Part shown: positions 23,917 through 35,924 of the stretch, in pieces
Layout of the letters: every line of letters starts with the position of its first letter
How positions within the stretch are numbered: the stretch's first letter is position 1
Origin: Zygnema cylindricum
Taxonomy: Eukaryota; Streptophyta; Zygnematophyceae; Zygnematales; Zygnemataceae
NCBI GenBank assembly: GCA_037447655.1
Contig: JBBHKE010000216.1
Location: 208,428 to 272,427, forward strand
DNA length: 64,000 nt
Direction: 5' to 3'
Position numbers and translations under genes: made by a program
The notes under the pieces: model-generated
What the model was told of the DNA's origin: nothing
The model's input: only the letters and a program-made list of their open reading frames with translations
The model's database searches: none

Positions 23917-25498
23917 GGGCACTTTCCCAAGTGATAAAGCTAGGGTTTTTTTTTGTCGTTTTCATCAAAACTTAGCCCTCAATGAGAAAACCCGCAGCCG
24001 TACCGAAAAAGAATAAAATTACCACGGTAGAATTTGCGTCACCTGGAAACTTTAAATGTAATGTAATTTGTTGTCTAGTGCGATACAGTATGTCGTTTAG
24101 CGTGACGGAGTTTGTCGTCTGACGCGTTCCGACCCACTTTTGCGTCCGTCGAGCTCATCTTAAAACTTACAATAAAATCACCTCACGAGGTGGTTTTAAA
24201 CACAGTTCCATGATATGAGCGAATAGGCACATGATGTCGCACGCGTCGGAGGTTTTTGACACTTTTTGTGCGCATAGTACAAAAAAGAAAGACCATTGCA
24301 CATTTCCAGCTTGTGCGTGATTTTTTGTTCGTGCGTTTTTTTTCGTGCTCGGGCCGTGAGGGGTCTCGACCAACGGACGCTATTTCCCTATAGCGAAGTC
24401 TGTGATAACGCCTCTATCTCTCTCCCTCTCTCAGTACCGCAACTATCTCACAATTCTCGGAATGAAAAACGTCAATATTTTGATGGCAAATACAGCGAGA
24501 AAGGACAAAAAAACACAATCGGGAAACAATGGCGGAAAGTTTCAGAATTTGTGATGTCCGCGCTGCCACAATTGAGCGTGACGTCAAAATGTCACAAACC
24601 TTAAACATCTACAATGTCACACTAGACGCCTACAACCGTCGTTATTTTGTAAACCTCATCAATCGTTGCGCGTTTGTAGTCGTCTACAATCGTCACAGAT
24701 TACACCCACGTTTATATCCGTCACTTTTTAAAGTAACAAGTTAATTGCGTTAAATTCATGCTCCATAGTTCCAAAGTAGGTGAAAGTAGGCCCATACAAT
24801 ATGCTTATCGTATGTAAAACACACAATATGACCTTAAGACCCATATTATATGGGTCGCTAAATGAAAAAGAATAGTAGCATGGTTGAGTTGCACATCGAT
24901 CGATAAAGAATTAAACGTCATGTCTAAATTTTGAAAAACATTCGGACAATTTTTTTTTTTGTGAGTTTGAGGTATTTTTTATTTTAACCGTCAGATTTGG
25001 ACGATCGGATGGTTGCTGGTCAAAGTAGCGATATAAGAAGATTACATGAAAAGCCCATAACACAACTTACGATAGGACTATCTGTCATGTTACCGTCTGC
25101 AATTTTGAAGGCCACACTAAATAAAGCCTCAAATTGACCAACATTCCGTGGTTCATTCACGGTATAAATTTTGTTTGGTTGCCCGTCCGCGTTTTTTTTT
25201 TCGGGTTTTCTTTCTTGCGGAATGTCATCCTACGCCGTGTCAAGTTGCTGAAAAATTTCGTCCGGTGGCGTGCGTTGTACTATGATCAGATTCGTACGTT
25301 CGTACAAGAGTGTGCACAACGCACACACATACAGTATGCCTACTCTACGCGAGTTTCGTGACAAGTTTTGTGCGCCTAGCAAAGGCATGCCATAAAAACG
25401 CCTACTTTTGAACTATGGAATGCTCTAAAGGTAGTACGAAGAATCTTCGCTTAAAAAAAAGTTACAAGACTAAGTTTCGGCTACATGTGAAATTGCCC
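23917..25498. mobile_element. PIF/Harbinger-like MITE, copy P1, with a nested hAT-type MITE
   Basis: Flanked by TAA on both sides (23914-23916 and 25499-25501). The left end reads GGGCACTTTCCCAAGTG and the right end is the complement of GGGCAATTTCACATGT. Without the nested element it is about 920 bp and matches copy P3 (44766-45714) in reverse orientation. It includes the conserved hairpin AAAATCACCTCACGAGGTGG near 24174. Three-base TWA duplication and GGG-starting ends are the PIF/Harbinger (Tourist-like) signature. No transposase is encoded. Confidence 0.85.
24764..25417. mobile_element. hAT-type MITE family B, copy B1, nested in P1
   Basis: Terminal repeats read CATAGTTCCAAAGTAGG and, at the right, the complement of CATAGTTCAAAAGTAGG. 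The flanks TCATGCTC and GAATGCTC agree at six of eight positions, a worn 8-bp duplication. It is about 300 bp longer than copy B2 because of extra sequence between roughly 25080 and 25390. Confidence 0.8.
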
Positions 25499-26380
25499 TA
25501 AGTTGAAATTGGTCGGTATGAAAATCATTAACCATTTTCAATATCCAATCTTAGCTTACGTGGTACCACTATATTGTGAACGTGTGTATAATAGGCTCTA
25601 CGCGATAGAACATCGTTGAAAATTGTAGCAACCTGTAACGTTGGCCCATACAATTACAAAACTTCATGATGGAACATAGGCCTAATTCAGTAATTTCGAT
25701 ACAATTTCCCATGGAGTAGCCTCTAGCGCTAGTAGCTTGTGTTCATATAGTCGACGTTCGAACAAGTGAGAACAGATTCGCGCAATTTCTCCCTTTCTTT
25801 GTTTATATGACTCATATGTGAGTGTGCTTTCCCGTGTCAAGGCCACTCAGTTTCCCATGCCGACGCCGTTATCTCACTATTTTTATAGGGAATTGCTAAT
25901 CGCAAGGACTATTTTTGTTGCGCGCATGTAGTTGTCAGAAATTGTACATTTGAAGTACAGTTTTGCACAAGCTACGTACTTTTAAGTTCAGATTTGACGG
26001 TCAGCCCGTCGAACAAATTTGACTGGCAAAATATTGTAACGTTGGCTAAAAAAGTGTCGCGCTTGCGAACGTCGACCGTCATAAAAAAAATACAATTCAC
26101 ACGGTCGGCGCAAGTTTACAGGAACAAAACTGCGGCAGCCACATATAAATAAAATGGCTGCGCGCAGGTAGTTTCTCACTTCACGTGAGCTCCACTGTGA
26201 GAGCACACACCGACATTTTGACTTAGCCGCAAAAGTGGAATCTAATCGCGAACCGTTACACTGATTTTAGACACAAATTAAAGGACGACGTACAAGTGTA
26301 CAACATGAATAAACTCGCACGAAACGAAATAAACTTCGTACAAAATAAAAAAGCATACCCTTAGTTTCATTTATATTTAT

Positions 26381-26842
26381 CATAGTTGTTCAAATCGCAC
26401 GATTTTTTCCTTTTTTCTGATTAAAACGTATAATTCGTGACTTTTGAATAAATCGGAATAAAACGCGATGTACTTTCTGTCCGGTAAGCTGAACGGATAA
26501 TTTACAGAAACTGTACGGTTATGTACCAAAAAAGTACGGAATTTGACTAAAAGATACGTTGCACTTCGTAGTACTTTCTGTCCGGTAAACTGAACAGAAA
26601 TTTAACGGGAAACGTACGGAATTGTAACAAAATTGTACGAACTATGACGAAAAGAGACGGGAACTGTACGGAAAATGTACAAACTGCGGGATATGTAAAG
26701 TTTATTTTGGTTTACATGTACGGAATAGTACGGAGGAAAATTCATTAACGATTTTTACTATTTTTTCAAAAGGTTCAATGCGTTTGTTACGTATAATTCG
26801 TCGCGATTAAATCGTTCGCACTAAACGCCGTGAACAACTATG
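26381..26842. mobile_element. hAT-type MITE family A, copy A1, at the hinge of the foldback element
   Basis: Perfect 8-bp duplication ATATTTAT at 26373-26380 and 26843-26850. Terminal repeat CATAGTTGTTCA. The 462-bp body carries repeated CCGTACA/TGTACGG words and is the reverse of copy A2 at 35423-35924. No coding capacity. Confidence 0.9.
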
Positions 26843-27276
26843 ATATTTATACGCGGGAACGCTTTTTTATTTTGTACGAAGTTTATTTCGTTTCGTGCGA
26901 GTTTATACATGTTGTACGTCGTCCTTCAATTTGTGTCCAAGTTCAGTGTAACGGTTCGCGATTAGATTCCATTTTTGCGGCAAAGTCAAAATGTCGGTGT
27001 GTTCTCTCACAGTGGAGCTCACGTGAAGTGAGAAACTATCTGCGCGCAGCCATTTTATTTATATGTGGCTGCCGCAGTTTTGTTCCAGTAAATCTGAGCC
27101 GGCCGTGTGAATTGTATTTTTTTTATGACGGCCGACGTTCGCAAGCGCGACACTTTTTTAGCCGCCGTTACAATATTTCGCCAGTCAAATTTGTTCCACG
27201 GGTTGACCGTCAAATCTGAACTCAAAGGTACGTAGCTTGTACGAAAATTTACTTCAAATGTACAATTTCTGACAAC

Positions 27277-27769
27277 TACACCGTGAATCGCTATTAGCGT
27301 AATAAAAAATATAGCGTAATGAAACAATTAGCGTACTTTACGGTAAATTGTGTTTTTTCGGGTACACCATGATACTAATTTATCATGTACTCTAATTTGT
27401 AAACTGCTTTGTAAAAATTTTCGGCACATAATATGTCCACACTAGAACATGTAGATGTACGAAAGAGTTCAAATCGTACGCCGTCGCGTTTTTTTGACAT
27501 CTGCGTATGCCCGAAAATATTTACGCAATTATATATTATTATATTTTCTGTACTTTTATATTTAAAAAGGTACGGAATAGTACAGATATGGCATTCCGTA
27601 CACCACACTATTTAAAAGGACACTAAATTACAGTTATGAGCCGTATTGAGCGGAGTACCTCAAATAACGTGCAAAAACATTTAGCGTACTTTATTCTATT
27701 TGAGAATTTGCCCCAAAAAAAGGGGTACCCCAATTAGCGTCATGTACGCTAATAGCGATTCACGGTGTA
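27277..27769. mobile_element. TA-target MITE, long form, copy b, in the right arm of the foldback element
   Basis: TA on both sides; ends CACCGTGAATCGCTATTAGC and complement. It is 489 bp between the TAs. The left arm of the host foldback (near 25930) keeps the uninterrupted target CTGACAACTACATGCGCGC in reverse complement, so the empty site is visible in the same element. Internal words such as ATAGTGTGGTG and GGGGTACCCC recur in copies c, d and f. Confidence 0.93.
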
Positions 27770-27847
27770 CCTGCGCGCAGCAAAAATAGTCTCTGCGATT
27801 AGCAATTCCCTTTTTATATTTCTGTTCGAACAACGAGCAGTTTTAAG

Positions 27848-28340
27848 TACACCGCGAATCGCTATTAGCGTACATGACGCTAATTGGGGTACCCCTTTTT
27901 TTGGGGCAAATTCTCAAATAGAATAAAGTACGCTAAATGTTTTTGCACGTTATTTGAGGTACCCCGCTCAATGCGGTTCATAACTGTAATTTAGTCCCCT
28001 TTTAAATAGTGTGGTGTACGGACTGTCAGATCTGTACTATTCCGTACATTTTTAAATTTAAAAGTACAGAAAATATAATAATATATAATTGCGTAAATAT
28101 TTTCCGGCATACGCAGATGTCAAAAAAACGCGACGGCGTACGATTTGAACAGTTTCGTACATATACATGTTTTAGTGTGGACATATTATGTGCTGAAATT
28201 TTTTACAAAGCAGTTTGCAAATTAGAGTACATGATAAATTAGTATCATGGTGTACCCGAAAAAACACAATTTACCGTAAAGTACGCTAATTGTTTCATTA
28301 CGCTATCTATTTCATTACGCTAATAGCGATTCACGGTGTA
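27848..28340. mobile_element. TA-target MITE, long form, copy c (reverse of copy b)
   Basis: TA-flanked, ends as in the family, and about the same length as copy b but in the opposite orientation. Copies b and c lie 78 bp apart and can pair over nearly their whole length. Confidence 0.93.
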
Positions 28341-28812
28341 CCTTTAAAGTTCAAACACATTTTTTACATCACACTATTTGTATACCTTAGCTAGACCGTA
28401 TCTCTACCAGGGTAATGGTAAAAATGGTATTATCACGTCTATTTCATGCTTTTTGGTCGTAATTTAGGTGGTCGGTGCAGTGCTGTTAACAGTATAAAGA
28501 TCTACGGGGTACTGTACTCCACTCGTACAAGGTTGCTAAAAGACGCGCGCGTCGAAACAAGCTCGTACCTCCGTACTGGCTCAGATTCCATCCCAATAGT
28601 GCCGCGACGCCCTCCACACGACACGTCCGAACTACGGCTGTCACGTATGCCGGTCCTGCACTGCTGCCACGCCCTCGGCCATGCCACCGACACAAAACAG
28701 TTTGCCATTTATCCGTCTTTCCTCTCCTCTTGTCGTCTAGCGTTTGTCGCGTTGCTGCCGCCGTGACTCCCGTAACTCCCGCCTCCCACGCATCTCCAGA
28801 CGACCTCCCGCC
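28341..28812. other. Upstream region of the desiccation-related gene
   Basis: The sequence becomes GC-richer towards the gene. It should hold the promoter. No conserved protein is seen; the open frames here are incidental to the higher GC content. Confidence 0.5.
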
Positions 28813-28818
28813 TATATA
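28813..28818 (+). promoter_or_regulatory. Likely TATA box of the PCC13-62-like gene
   Basis: CCTATATACG lies 105-110 bases before the start codon, in a GC-rich context. A transcription start about 30 bases later would give a 5' UTR of roughly 80 bases. Positional inference only. Confidence 0.5.
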
Positions 28819-28922
28819 CGACGCAAAAACACACCACCTTGCAAATTCAGTTGCACGTTTCTCACTCAAGGCGCTCCCACTCCTTCCTTGTCGCTCTTTA
28901 CTCTAGTTCACCATTCATCTCC

Positions 28923-29883
28923 ATGGCGCCACTTCCATCCCCTCCAGTCACCACTCTCCTGTTACTCCTCTCCCTCACTGCCACTCTCCCCATCTCCCTC
29001 GCCATCACTGACGTCGACATTCTCAACTTCGCTCTCAACCTAGGTAACTCCCTCACCCTCTCTCCCATCTCTTCCTCCTCCTTGCTGCTCGCTGCCTCGC
29101 ACTTTCCTTCCTCTCTCCCCCTCTAACTCTTCCTATGGCCTCTCTCTCACAGAGTACCTGGAGGCCACGTTCTACTCCTACGCCGCGTGGGGCGTCGGTC
29201 TCAGCGCGGCCGACCGCGGAGGCGGCCCCGCTCCACTCCCAATGGCCAGAGGCGAATTGGCGCTCCTCAGTCCTGCGGCTCGCCAATACGCCGCCGATAT
29301 CGCCACCGATGAAATCGCACACGTCCGATTCCTTCGCGCGGCTCTCGGTCCACTTGCCGTACCCGCACCGGCGATCGACGTAAAAGCCGCGTTTGCCGCG
29401 GCAGTTAATGCCGCGTACGGCAAGAACCTCACCGTTCCGTTCAGTCCGTACCTTTCCGACTTGGCATTCTATCTTGGCGCGTTCCTATTCGAAGACGTCG
29501 GCGTCACGGCCTACAAAGGCGCTCTGCCGTTGATCTCGAACAAAGCATACGTGGAAGCCGCCGCCGGAATCCTCGCCGCCGAAGCCTATCACGGCGGAGC
29601 TATACGATCCCTGCTGTACCAATCCAACAGCGAGGCCCTGTTTCCGTACGATCAGAACGCTAGGATGATTGCCGGCGCAATCTCGGCCCTCCGATCTGCG
29701 GCCAGTGGAGCTATGGATGACAAGAGTCTTGTAGACATGGGATTCTTTGTTATTGCTCCAGGAGACACTGATGCCATAGCATATTCTAGGTCACCTGCCC
29801 AGGTGTTGGCTATAGTGTATTTAGGAAGTGCTACCAAACCTGGAGGGTTTTTCCCCAATGGACTTAATGGTGCTATAAAGTAG
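28923..29883 (+). CDS. PCC13-62-like desiccation-related protein (Ferritin_2 fold), 2 exons, 283 aa
   Basis: Secreted or cell-wall-type protein of the family first known from desiccation-tolerant Craterostigma; the fold is ferritin-like but the biochemical role is not settled. Exon 1 is 28923-29043 and exon 2 is 29153-29883; the junction joins NFALNL to EYLEATFYSYAAWG in frame. Residues 1-27 form a signal peptide with a leucine-rich core. Helix motifs DEIAHVRFLRAALG, FLFEDVGVTAYKGA and AEAYHGGAIRSLLY carry the conserved Glu/His positions of the fold. The C-terminal FFPNGLNGAIK block is typical of the family. The coding part is markedly GC-rich compared with the AT-rich surroundings. Length fits the family (about 280-310 aa). 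Confidence 0.94.
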
Positions 29884-30535
29884 AGGAGTGTGGAGGAGGG
29901 AGGAGGGGAGAGAATAGGCAAGCAGCCAGTTGACACGTGTTAGTTTTGATAATAAGTTGTTTTTTGAGGCTGTGGGAGAGAGTCGGGGAGGGAAGGGATG
30001 TATCTCGTTTTTTGCCTCCTTTTCTTTTTTTTCGAGGTCGGCCAGAAGCTTGTTTCCGAGATGGAGGTTGTAGTGAGATATAGGATAGGGATTGGGGGTA
30101 ACGACGTATGCCCTAATAGCGAGTTGGAATCTAGGGTGATGAACAGAAATAGGTCGTAAATACTTTATGCTGGTAGGTGCACACGTTTCACACAGGTGTC
30201 TCTTTGAAATGTTTTTTTTACAAACACGGGAAGTTCGGCTAGTGAAATGTGGAAACTATTTGTGGCTTTCCTCTAAGTATCGGTGATGGGCAAGATGAGT
30301 CTCACATGTTTGGTGAAATGTTGAGGTAAATGGAGGTGTACTGAAAATGATGTTTGTTTACTCTGGTAAAAAAAAGCTGCTGTGAGAGGTTTAACCAGTC
30401 AATGTGCGCACCTAAGTCACGACAGGATGAGGAAAGAGGTGATCTGGATAAATGAATTAGCGCAAAGTTGGTACGCAAGAAGCAACACAAAATTGTCCAA
30501 TGCATGTATTATAAATGACTCTGTGGAATGTAGAA

Positions 30536-30541
30536 AATAAA
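30536..30541 (+). terminator. Possible polyadenylation signal AATAAA of the PCC13-62-like gene
   Basis: First canonical AATAAA seen downstream of the stop codon, about 650 bases away, which would mean a long 3' UTR. Plant signals are degenerate, so an earlier site is equally possible. Confidence 0.3.
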
Positions 30542-32205
30542 TGTATTTTCTGTTTGGAGTTCCAATGAGGACACTGAGTAGCAAAGAATTTAGCAATTGA
30601 GTACTATTGAGAATTGAAACAAGTGTGATACACCGGTTGATTTAGTATCAATGTGAACGAACAGTATAACTATATGCAATAATACAGATGTGTAAGCCAC
30701 AAATCTTAAAAGTTTTCCTAAAATCAGAAGTTAAATGAGAACAGCAGATGGAAGTTTCTTAACAGACGAATGGATACTATCCTGTAATAGGACATTTTCA
30801 TTCCGAGCTGAATTTTCAAGAAACAGCACAGAGCAATGAAAAAGGTTTAAAGAACAGGAATGTAAAAGAAATTTTCCGAAAGTAACTTTCTGATGGATTT
30901 TTACTTTCTGTTGCAACTCAATCCTTGTACAGGGATGAAAGAAAGGGACTTGCCGGTGCTTGGAAGGTTTGAATGGTGATGATTTTTCAAAATTGGTTAG
31001 ATAATTAATTCTTTGCAATGAAAGTAAAAACAGTTGGGAAAATGCAAATTTTCATATAATCCTTGTTACTGGAATAACTTTTTTCACTTATTTTTGTCTA
31101 ATTTTTCAGAATCTAGTTTCTCCCGCCAATTGAATCATTAAGGGGATTATGAATAGTTTAAAATGTATTTTAGGATTTTCAGAACTTGTAGATAACTTTA
31201 ACTCTATTTTTGTCATTTGATAATTTAATAGATTCTTGCAGAATAATCCCATGCAATTCCATGCCTTTTGAAACTCTTAGACAAAGTTTGTAATAATGCC
31301 AAAAATTGCCACATCACCTGTTCAAACTTGTATTCATCAACTGCCATGCTTTTGCAGATAGGAACCCTCTTTCTTGAAACTTGAAAGTTGATGATTTTAG
31401 TTGAATTTATAATTCTACGATGCGGAAAAGTTATGCAAATGGAGAAAAAACCCAGACTCGACCATAATCGACCAATTATTGTTCATCAGGAAGTCAAATC
31501 GCTCACATCTGGCTCATGGGATTGTAATGTAAAAGTTCCAGAAAATCTGAATGATTTACGGCTTCAGATTTTTAGTTTGAATAATTTCCTCTGCAAAACT
31601 CTCCTGTAACCCGTCAAGGTGAAAATGACGTGATTTAATCCGTTTTCCTAAACATATTCGGTACATTCTAAAATTAGAGCAGCGATATTCATCTTTCTCC
31701 AATACCATACACAAGAAAGATTTTTACATCTTTAAAAGTTGTTGTAAGCAGTGAATGAATCCCCACTACATCCATAGTTCCCAGTTGTGTGGAAGATTGA
31801 CGAATTTGGTTGCTTGATGTGTACTTTTTGTCCTTTTTCATTGTTCGGGCAATAAGAACTGCTGCAAGCATTGTACTACTTGCTCGTTTGAGGATAGTGA
31901 TGGTTTGAAATATGAAAATTTGTGATGTCAATACAAGTTCTAGCAATTCAACGCAGCCAGAGCTCAACAATCTTTTACCAACAGTGTTAAAATTCAGATT
32001 TTTAGTTGTTTGGACGTTTGAAAAATGTGTGCACTCAACATTGGGAGTATCTAGTTTTTAACATGGACAGAGGGACTCTCATATAATCCTTGATATCGAA
32101 ATTATGCGGTACCTTTTGTACCTTTTGTTGTATCGGCAGCCAGCAGGGTATCATGCCCACCCCGTAATAAATCTTCACAAGAAACTACAACGCTGATAGT
32201 TATTA

Positions 32206-32389
32206 GTGTTAAAGTGTTTTAGCCACTTAAAACACCTTTTCTCCGTGCACACTTGTCGGATTGTCAGTTAAAGACCGCCAATAGGAAGGTGGGAATCTTG
32301 CCTTCCAATAGCAACCATCAAATTGACAATCTGATAATTGTGCACGAAGAAAATATGTTTGAAGTGGCAAAAAAAAACTTTTAAGTGTG
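32206..32389. repeat. Long imperfect hairpin, MITE-like
   Basis: Arms of about 85 bp face each other around a loop of about 10 bp. Matching landmarks are GCCACTT, CGTGCACA, GATTGTCA and CCAATAGGAAGG on the left and their complements on the right. It could be an old miniature transposon or, less likely, a small-RNA precursor. Confidence 0.75.
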
Positions 32390-33232
32390 TATGGAGATGC
32401 TGTCTAGATGCATGATGCCTCTATTCCACATACCACGTATTAGCCCATGTTGGCCCATATGGGCCCACATTAGCTTGTGGTCTACATTGATTTGTTTATC
32501 CTTCTAAAACATAATCCGCACTCGAATCTTCCTTCCAATACCTTACATTTTCCAGAGACGAATGTTGATTTGCATCTAATGGTTTTTTCAATCCTAAAAG
32601 GCCAAATTGTTTTTAATAACGTTTATCGTGGCCTGCGGAGAAGCAGATAAAGTCTCTCCAACTTCTTCAACAGCTGTTCACCAAAAAAAATGACAAACAT
32701 TGCTTATGTTTTGCAGACAGATTGCCATTAACCATGGCCCACAATACTGAATTCGAATTCTAATAAATGTGAAAATACGATACAGTAGTTGACACCAAGA
32801 CTGTCCGCACTAGGGTGACATCCCAGGATGTTGACCAAAACTTGTACCTTCTTGGCACGAAATCACCAAAAAAGACAAAAAAGGTCCAAATTTTGAACCA
32901 AAATGGTATAGAATGGTATACGACAGAGTCAACATCTCAAGATTTCACCATAATAGAAATAGGCTTTCTATCGTGCATGACAGAATGACAATACCGTCCA
33001 CACTTAAAATGCGACCATTAGAGTAAGTAAAGATGCAAGAGCTTCACCATTCATTCTAAACAATGTGTTTAGCATGGGTCAGCGTGTGCATTGGCATCAC
33101 GATGAACATAAAACTGTCAATTTCATGATTGGTTATGATAGGTTGGAGTAACTATATCATTCATCAGAAATCTGTATGTATATGCATGTTTTAAACTACA
33201 TTTAGCACTCCTAAGCTCATAATAATAATGGC

Positions 33233-33299
33233 AGGTAGGTGGGCCAGGTAGGCCCAGGGGTAGGCCCTGGCCCTGGCAGGTTGTCCAGGTGCCCAGTAC
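33233..33299. repeat. Short GC-rich block of AGGCCC/CCAGG words
   Basis: A patch of repeated GGCCCAGG and CCCTGG-like words in an otherwise AT-rich region. Some words are mutually complementary and could pair. Function unknown. Confidence 0.55.
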
Positions 33300-34666
33300 T
33301 TATCCGTGAGGCCAATGGTTCAGAAAATATTGAACACATTGGAGGTTCAATAATCCACTAGAGAGAAATAGATATGGAGCCACAATATCATTAGACATCG
33401 CTAGTTTATGGTAAAAGCTCCACACAACAGGAACAAAAATTAGGGGAAGAAGAGATGAATGAGAGAGAAACATAACAAACGTTAGTAAAAGTGGCATATC
33501 CCCGAGACGAGCTTTCTCTTGAGGGCGCTCTTGGTACTAGATGCATGACCATAGTGATCATAAATTCACAAAATTCTGGAAAAAAATTGAGATGCAGGAT
33601 CAAATTGTTGAGATATGAAAGGAAAAGGATACTACTCGTGTGATACACCCAGAATTATTTCTATGAACCCAAAGTATGAATGCTCAACGATTAGCTGCGA
33701 TCATGACCTCGCACTATAAAGTCGTCTGTAGCTTGAAATAATGTAAGGCCTGTGGTAGTACAAGTTATATTGTATGCCAAACAGTTCGTTTGAAAAAGTC
33801 CTCCACCATTACTCATGAAAAATTAGTTGTCGGTTACAACTTCTAACTCCTGATTTTAGACGGACACCCTTTACTCTATTAGTGATCATCAGTAAAGGGG
33901 ACATACAAATGCATATAAAATGCAAAGCTCTGGACAATGTTTTCAACGGTACCTTCGTCACTTGTCATCAAAACATATGCATATGCAAAGTACGTGTGAT
34001 TACTTTATTACACATTCATAGCACAAGATAGAAAGTTCAAGAGAAATGAGGTGCACGTTATTGTTAAAACTTCTGGTTACAAATTACAGAATTTGTATTT
34101 AACAAATGTGTTACCAAAAACATACAAAAGTAAGTCAATTACAGCTAGAGAGTGAAGAACAACTCATCTAATGTCTATGGCATCTTCAATTTTAACCACA
34201 GTCGAGGATGAACCAGTTAAAAAGAACTGGATGAGCCAAATTTCCAGTCTATTTCATAACCCTTTCCGATTCCCCAGAAAACGAGGAAGTATCAATTATA
34301 CATGCTCTAGCTTTGTTTTCCCGAGAATATTAAGGTAAAGAGCTACCAGAAATTCCACTAAGCAAGTGGCCAATTTTCTGTCTCAGACGCCGAAACAAAA
34401 CTTGAGCTAAGATTGGAGGCTAGGTAGCACACACAAAAATTTAACCTTTTCCAGTATTCACAAAACCTAAACTTACAACAACCTTGATTGCGACATGTCT
34501 CACGACTGTACTTTTCTGAAGGAGTCATCCAGGAGATGCTCAAGAGAAAAAAAAAAGTTATTGCTCGTTAAACAAGTTTATGGTTGCGCTGGCCAGCTTC
34601 ACTGAACATTCTGCACAATACCTTATAGAATAAGCGATAAGCTTGTTATGTAAACTGACGATCTCC

Positions 34667-35238
34667 TTACTCGGCAGGGGCAGAATTCAGTCGCTCCCAT
34701 TGGTCAGGCGTGAGAGCCTTTGATATGGACAAAGCATGAATTTGTTTCATTTCCACTTCTAGGGCTTTGTTTATCATCCGGTGACGCTCAAGGAGTCGTT
34801 TCCCCTCAAACAACTTTGACACTACGCCGACTTCAAAACTTGCACCGCAACCACCGGAAGTATCCACAACTTCCTGGCAGATAATAAGCAAAACAAGCGA
34901 AAAATAAGCAACACTTATCAAAGACGAATACAGTGTCACTTGGAGCTTATGTTCTGAAAAAGCACACACAATGACTGGTGATTATGCAACAAGGCAAAAT
35001 AAGACCACAGGTGAAAGCGACAATACATAATCCTAAAAGAAACAGTAAGACAGTTCCGACAAGAAGAACTTGTAACTAAATAATCCAAGTATTTCTTGGC
35101 CATAAAAATCCTCTTCGCTCATATTTCCCCCACTTTCCCATACACTGCAAAGAGAAAAGGTTTACGCTCAGTTACCAGATGCTCTGCATTGAGTTCCTTC
35201 CGCAATGAGCCTTCTACTGCCTCTTGAAGGCCAGCCAT
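34667..35238 (-). CDS. BOLA2: BolA-like protein, BolA2 type, 2 exons, 89 aa
   Basis: Small cytosolic/nuclear BolA protein, partner of monothiol glutaredoxins (GRXS17 class) in iron-sulfur and redox handling. Exon 1 is 35238-35176 (21 codons) and exon 2 is 34873-34667, with the stop TAA; the junction is in phase 0. The motif DTSGGCGASFEVGVVS holds the usual cysteine ligand region, followed by FEGKRLLERHRMINKAL and the C-terminal IHALSISKALTPDQW. The whole protein lines up with plant BOLA2 and has its length; there is no transit peptide, unlike BOLA1 and BOLA4. A 502-bp MITE lies under 200 bases upstream of the start codon. Confidence 0.94.
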
Positions 35239-35422
35239 GACGGGCAACTCCTCTGAACTCCTTAGCACTTTCCTAGAAGCTGTAAGGAAACACTCAGAGA
35301 CTAAAACTTTTAAGGTTGGCGGAATGACCTAGAAATTGGAAGTATGAAATTCATACTTCCAAATGAATCATAGATCGAAGTTTCGCATGATTTGACGTAT
35401 TATACGCACAGAAGGCGTACAG

Positions 35423-35924
35423 CATAGTTGTTCACGGCGTTTCGTGCGAACGATTTAATCGCGACGAATTATACGTAACAAACGCATTGAACCTTTTGAA
35501 AAAATCGTTAAAATCGTTAATAAACTTTCTTCCGTACAATTCCGTACATGTAAAAGAAATTGAGTTTTACATATAACGCAGTTTGTACATTGTCCGTACA
35601 GTTCCCGTCTCTTTTCGTCATAGTCCGTACAATTTTGTTACAATTCCGTACGTTTCCCGTTAAATTTCTGTTCAGTTTACCGGACAGAAAGTACTACGAA
35701 GTGCAACTTATCTTTTAGTCAAATTCCGTACTTTTTTGGTACAAAGCCGTACAGTTACTGTACATAGCGTACAGTTACTATACATACCGTACAGTTTCTG
35801 TAAATTATCCGTTCAGTTTACCGGACAGAAAGTACATCGCGTTTTTTTCCGATTTATTCAAAAGTCACGAATTATACGTTTTAATCGGAAAAAAGGAAAA
35901 AATAGCGCGATTTGAACAACTATG
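35423..35924. mobile_element. hAT-type MITE family A, copy A2
   Basis: Perfect 8-bp duplication GCGTACAG at 35415-35422 and 35925-35932; terminal repeat CATAGTTGTTCA on both ends. It has the same body as A1 in reverse, with many CCGTACA words. It sits in the BolA2 promoter region. Confidence 0.94.

Larger units (their letters stand above)
25888..27810. mobile_element. Foldback transposon with arms of about 475 bp, carrying two nested MITEs
   Basis: The duplication TTTTTATA is at 25880-25887 and 27811-27818. The ends are GGGAATTGCTAATCGC and its complement. The left arm (25888 to about 26362) is repeated in reverse in the right arm (about 26855-27810) with little loop, once MITE A1 and the TA-target MITE at 27277 are set aside. 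Long arms and an 8-9 bp duplication suggest a Mutator-like or foldback origin; no transposase is present. Mirror-image open frames at 25988-26206 and 26830-27219 are products of the two arms. Confidence 0.86.
30542..34666. other. Intergenic region with no recognisable gene
   Basis: AT-rich sequence between the desiccation gene and BolA2. I searched it on both strands for exon-like blocks and found none that match a family. It contains the palindromic element at 32206-32389 and the GC-rich block near 33233-33299. The last few hundred bases before 34667 may be BolA2 3' UTR. Confidence 0.55.

Noticed and set aside
25988-27219. Two similar open frames containing LSQWSSREVRNYLRAAI
   Set aside because: They are the same sequence in the two inverted arms of the foldback element, with no family match or codon-level signal.
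27375-28242. Paired open frames beginning MWCTECHICTIPY or MWCTDCQICTIPY
   Set aside because: They lie inside two copies of the same MITE and are not conserved as protein.
28486-28869. Minus-strand 127-residue open frame upstream of the desiccation gene
   Set aside because: GC-rich promoter sequence with no recognisable domain.
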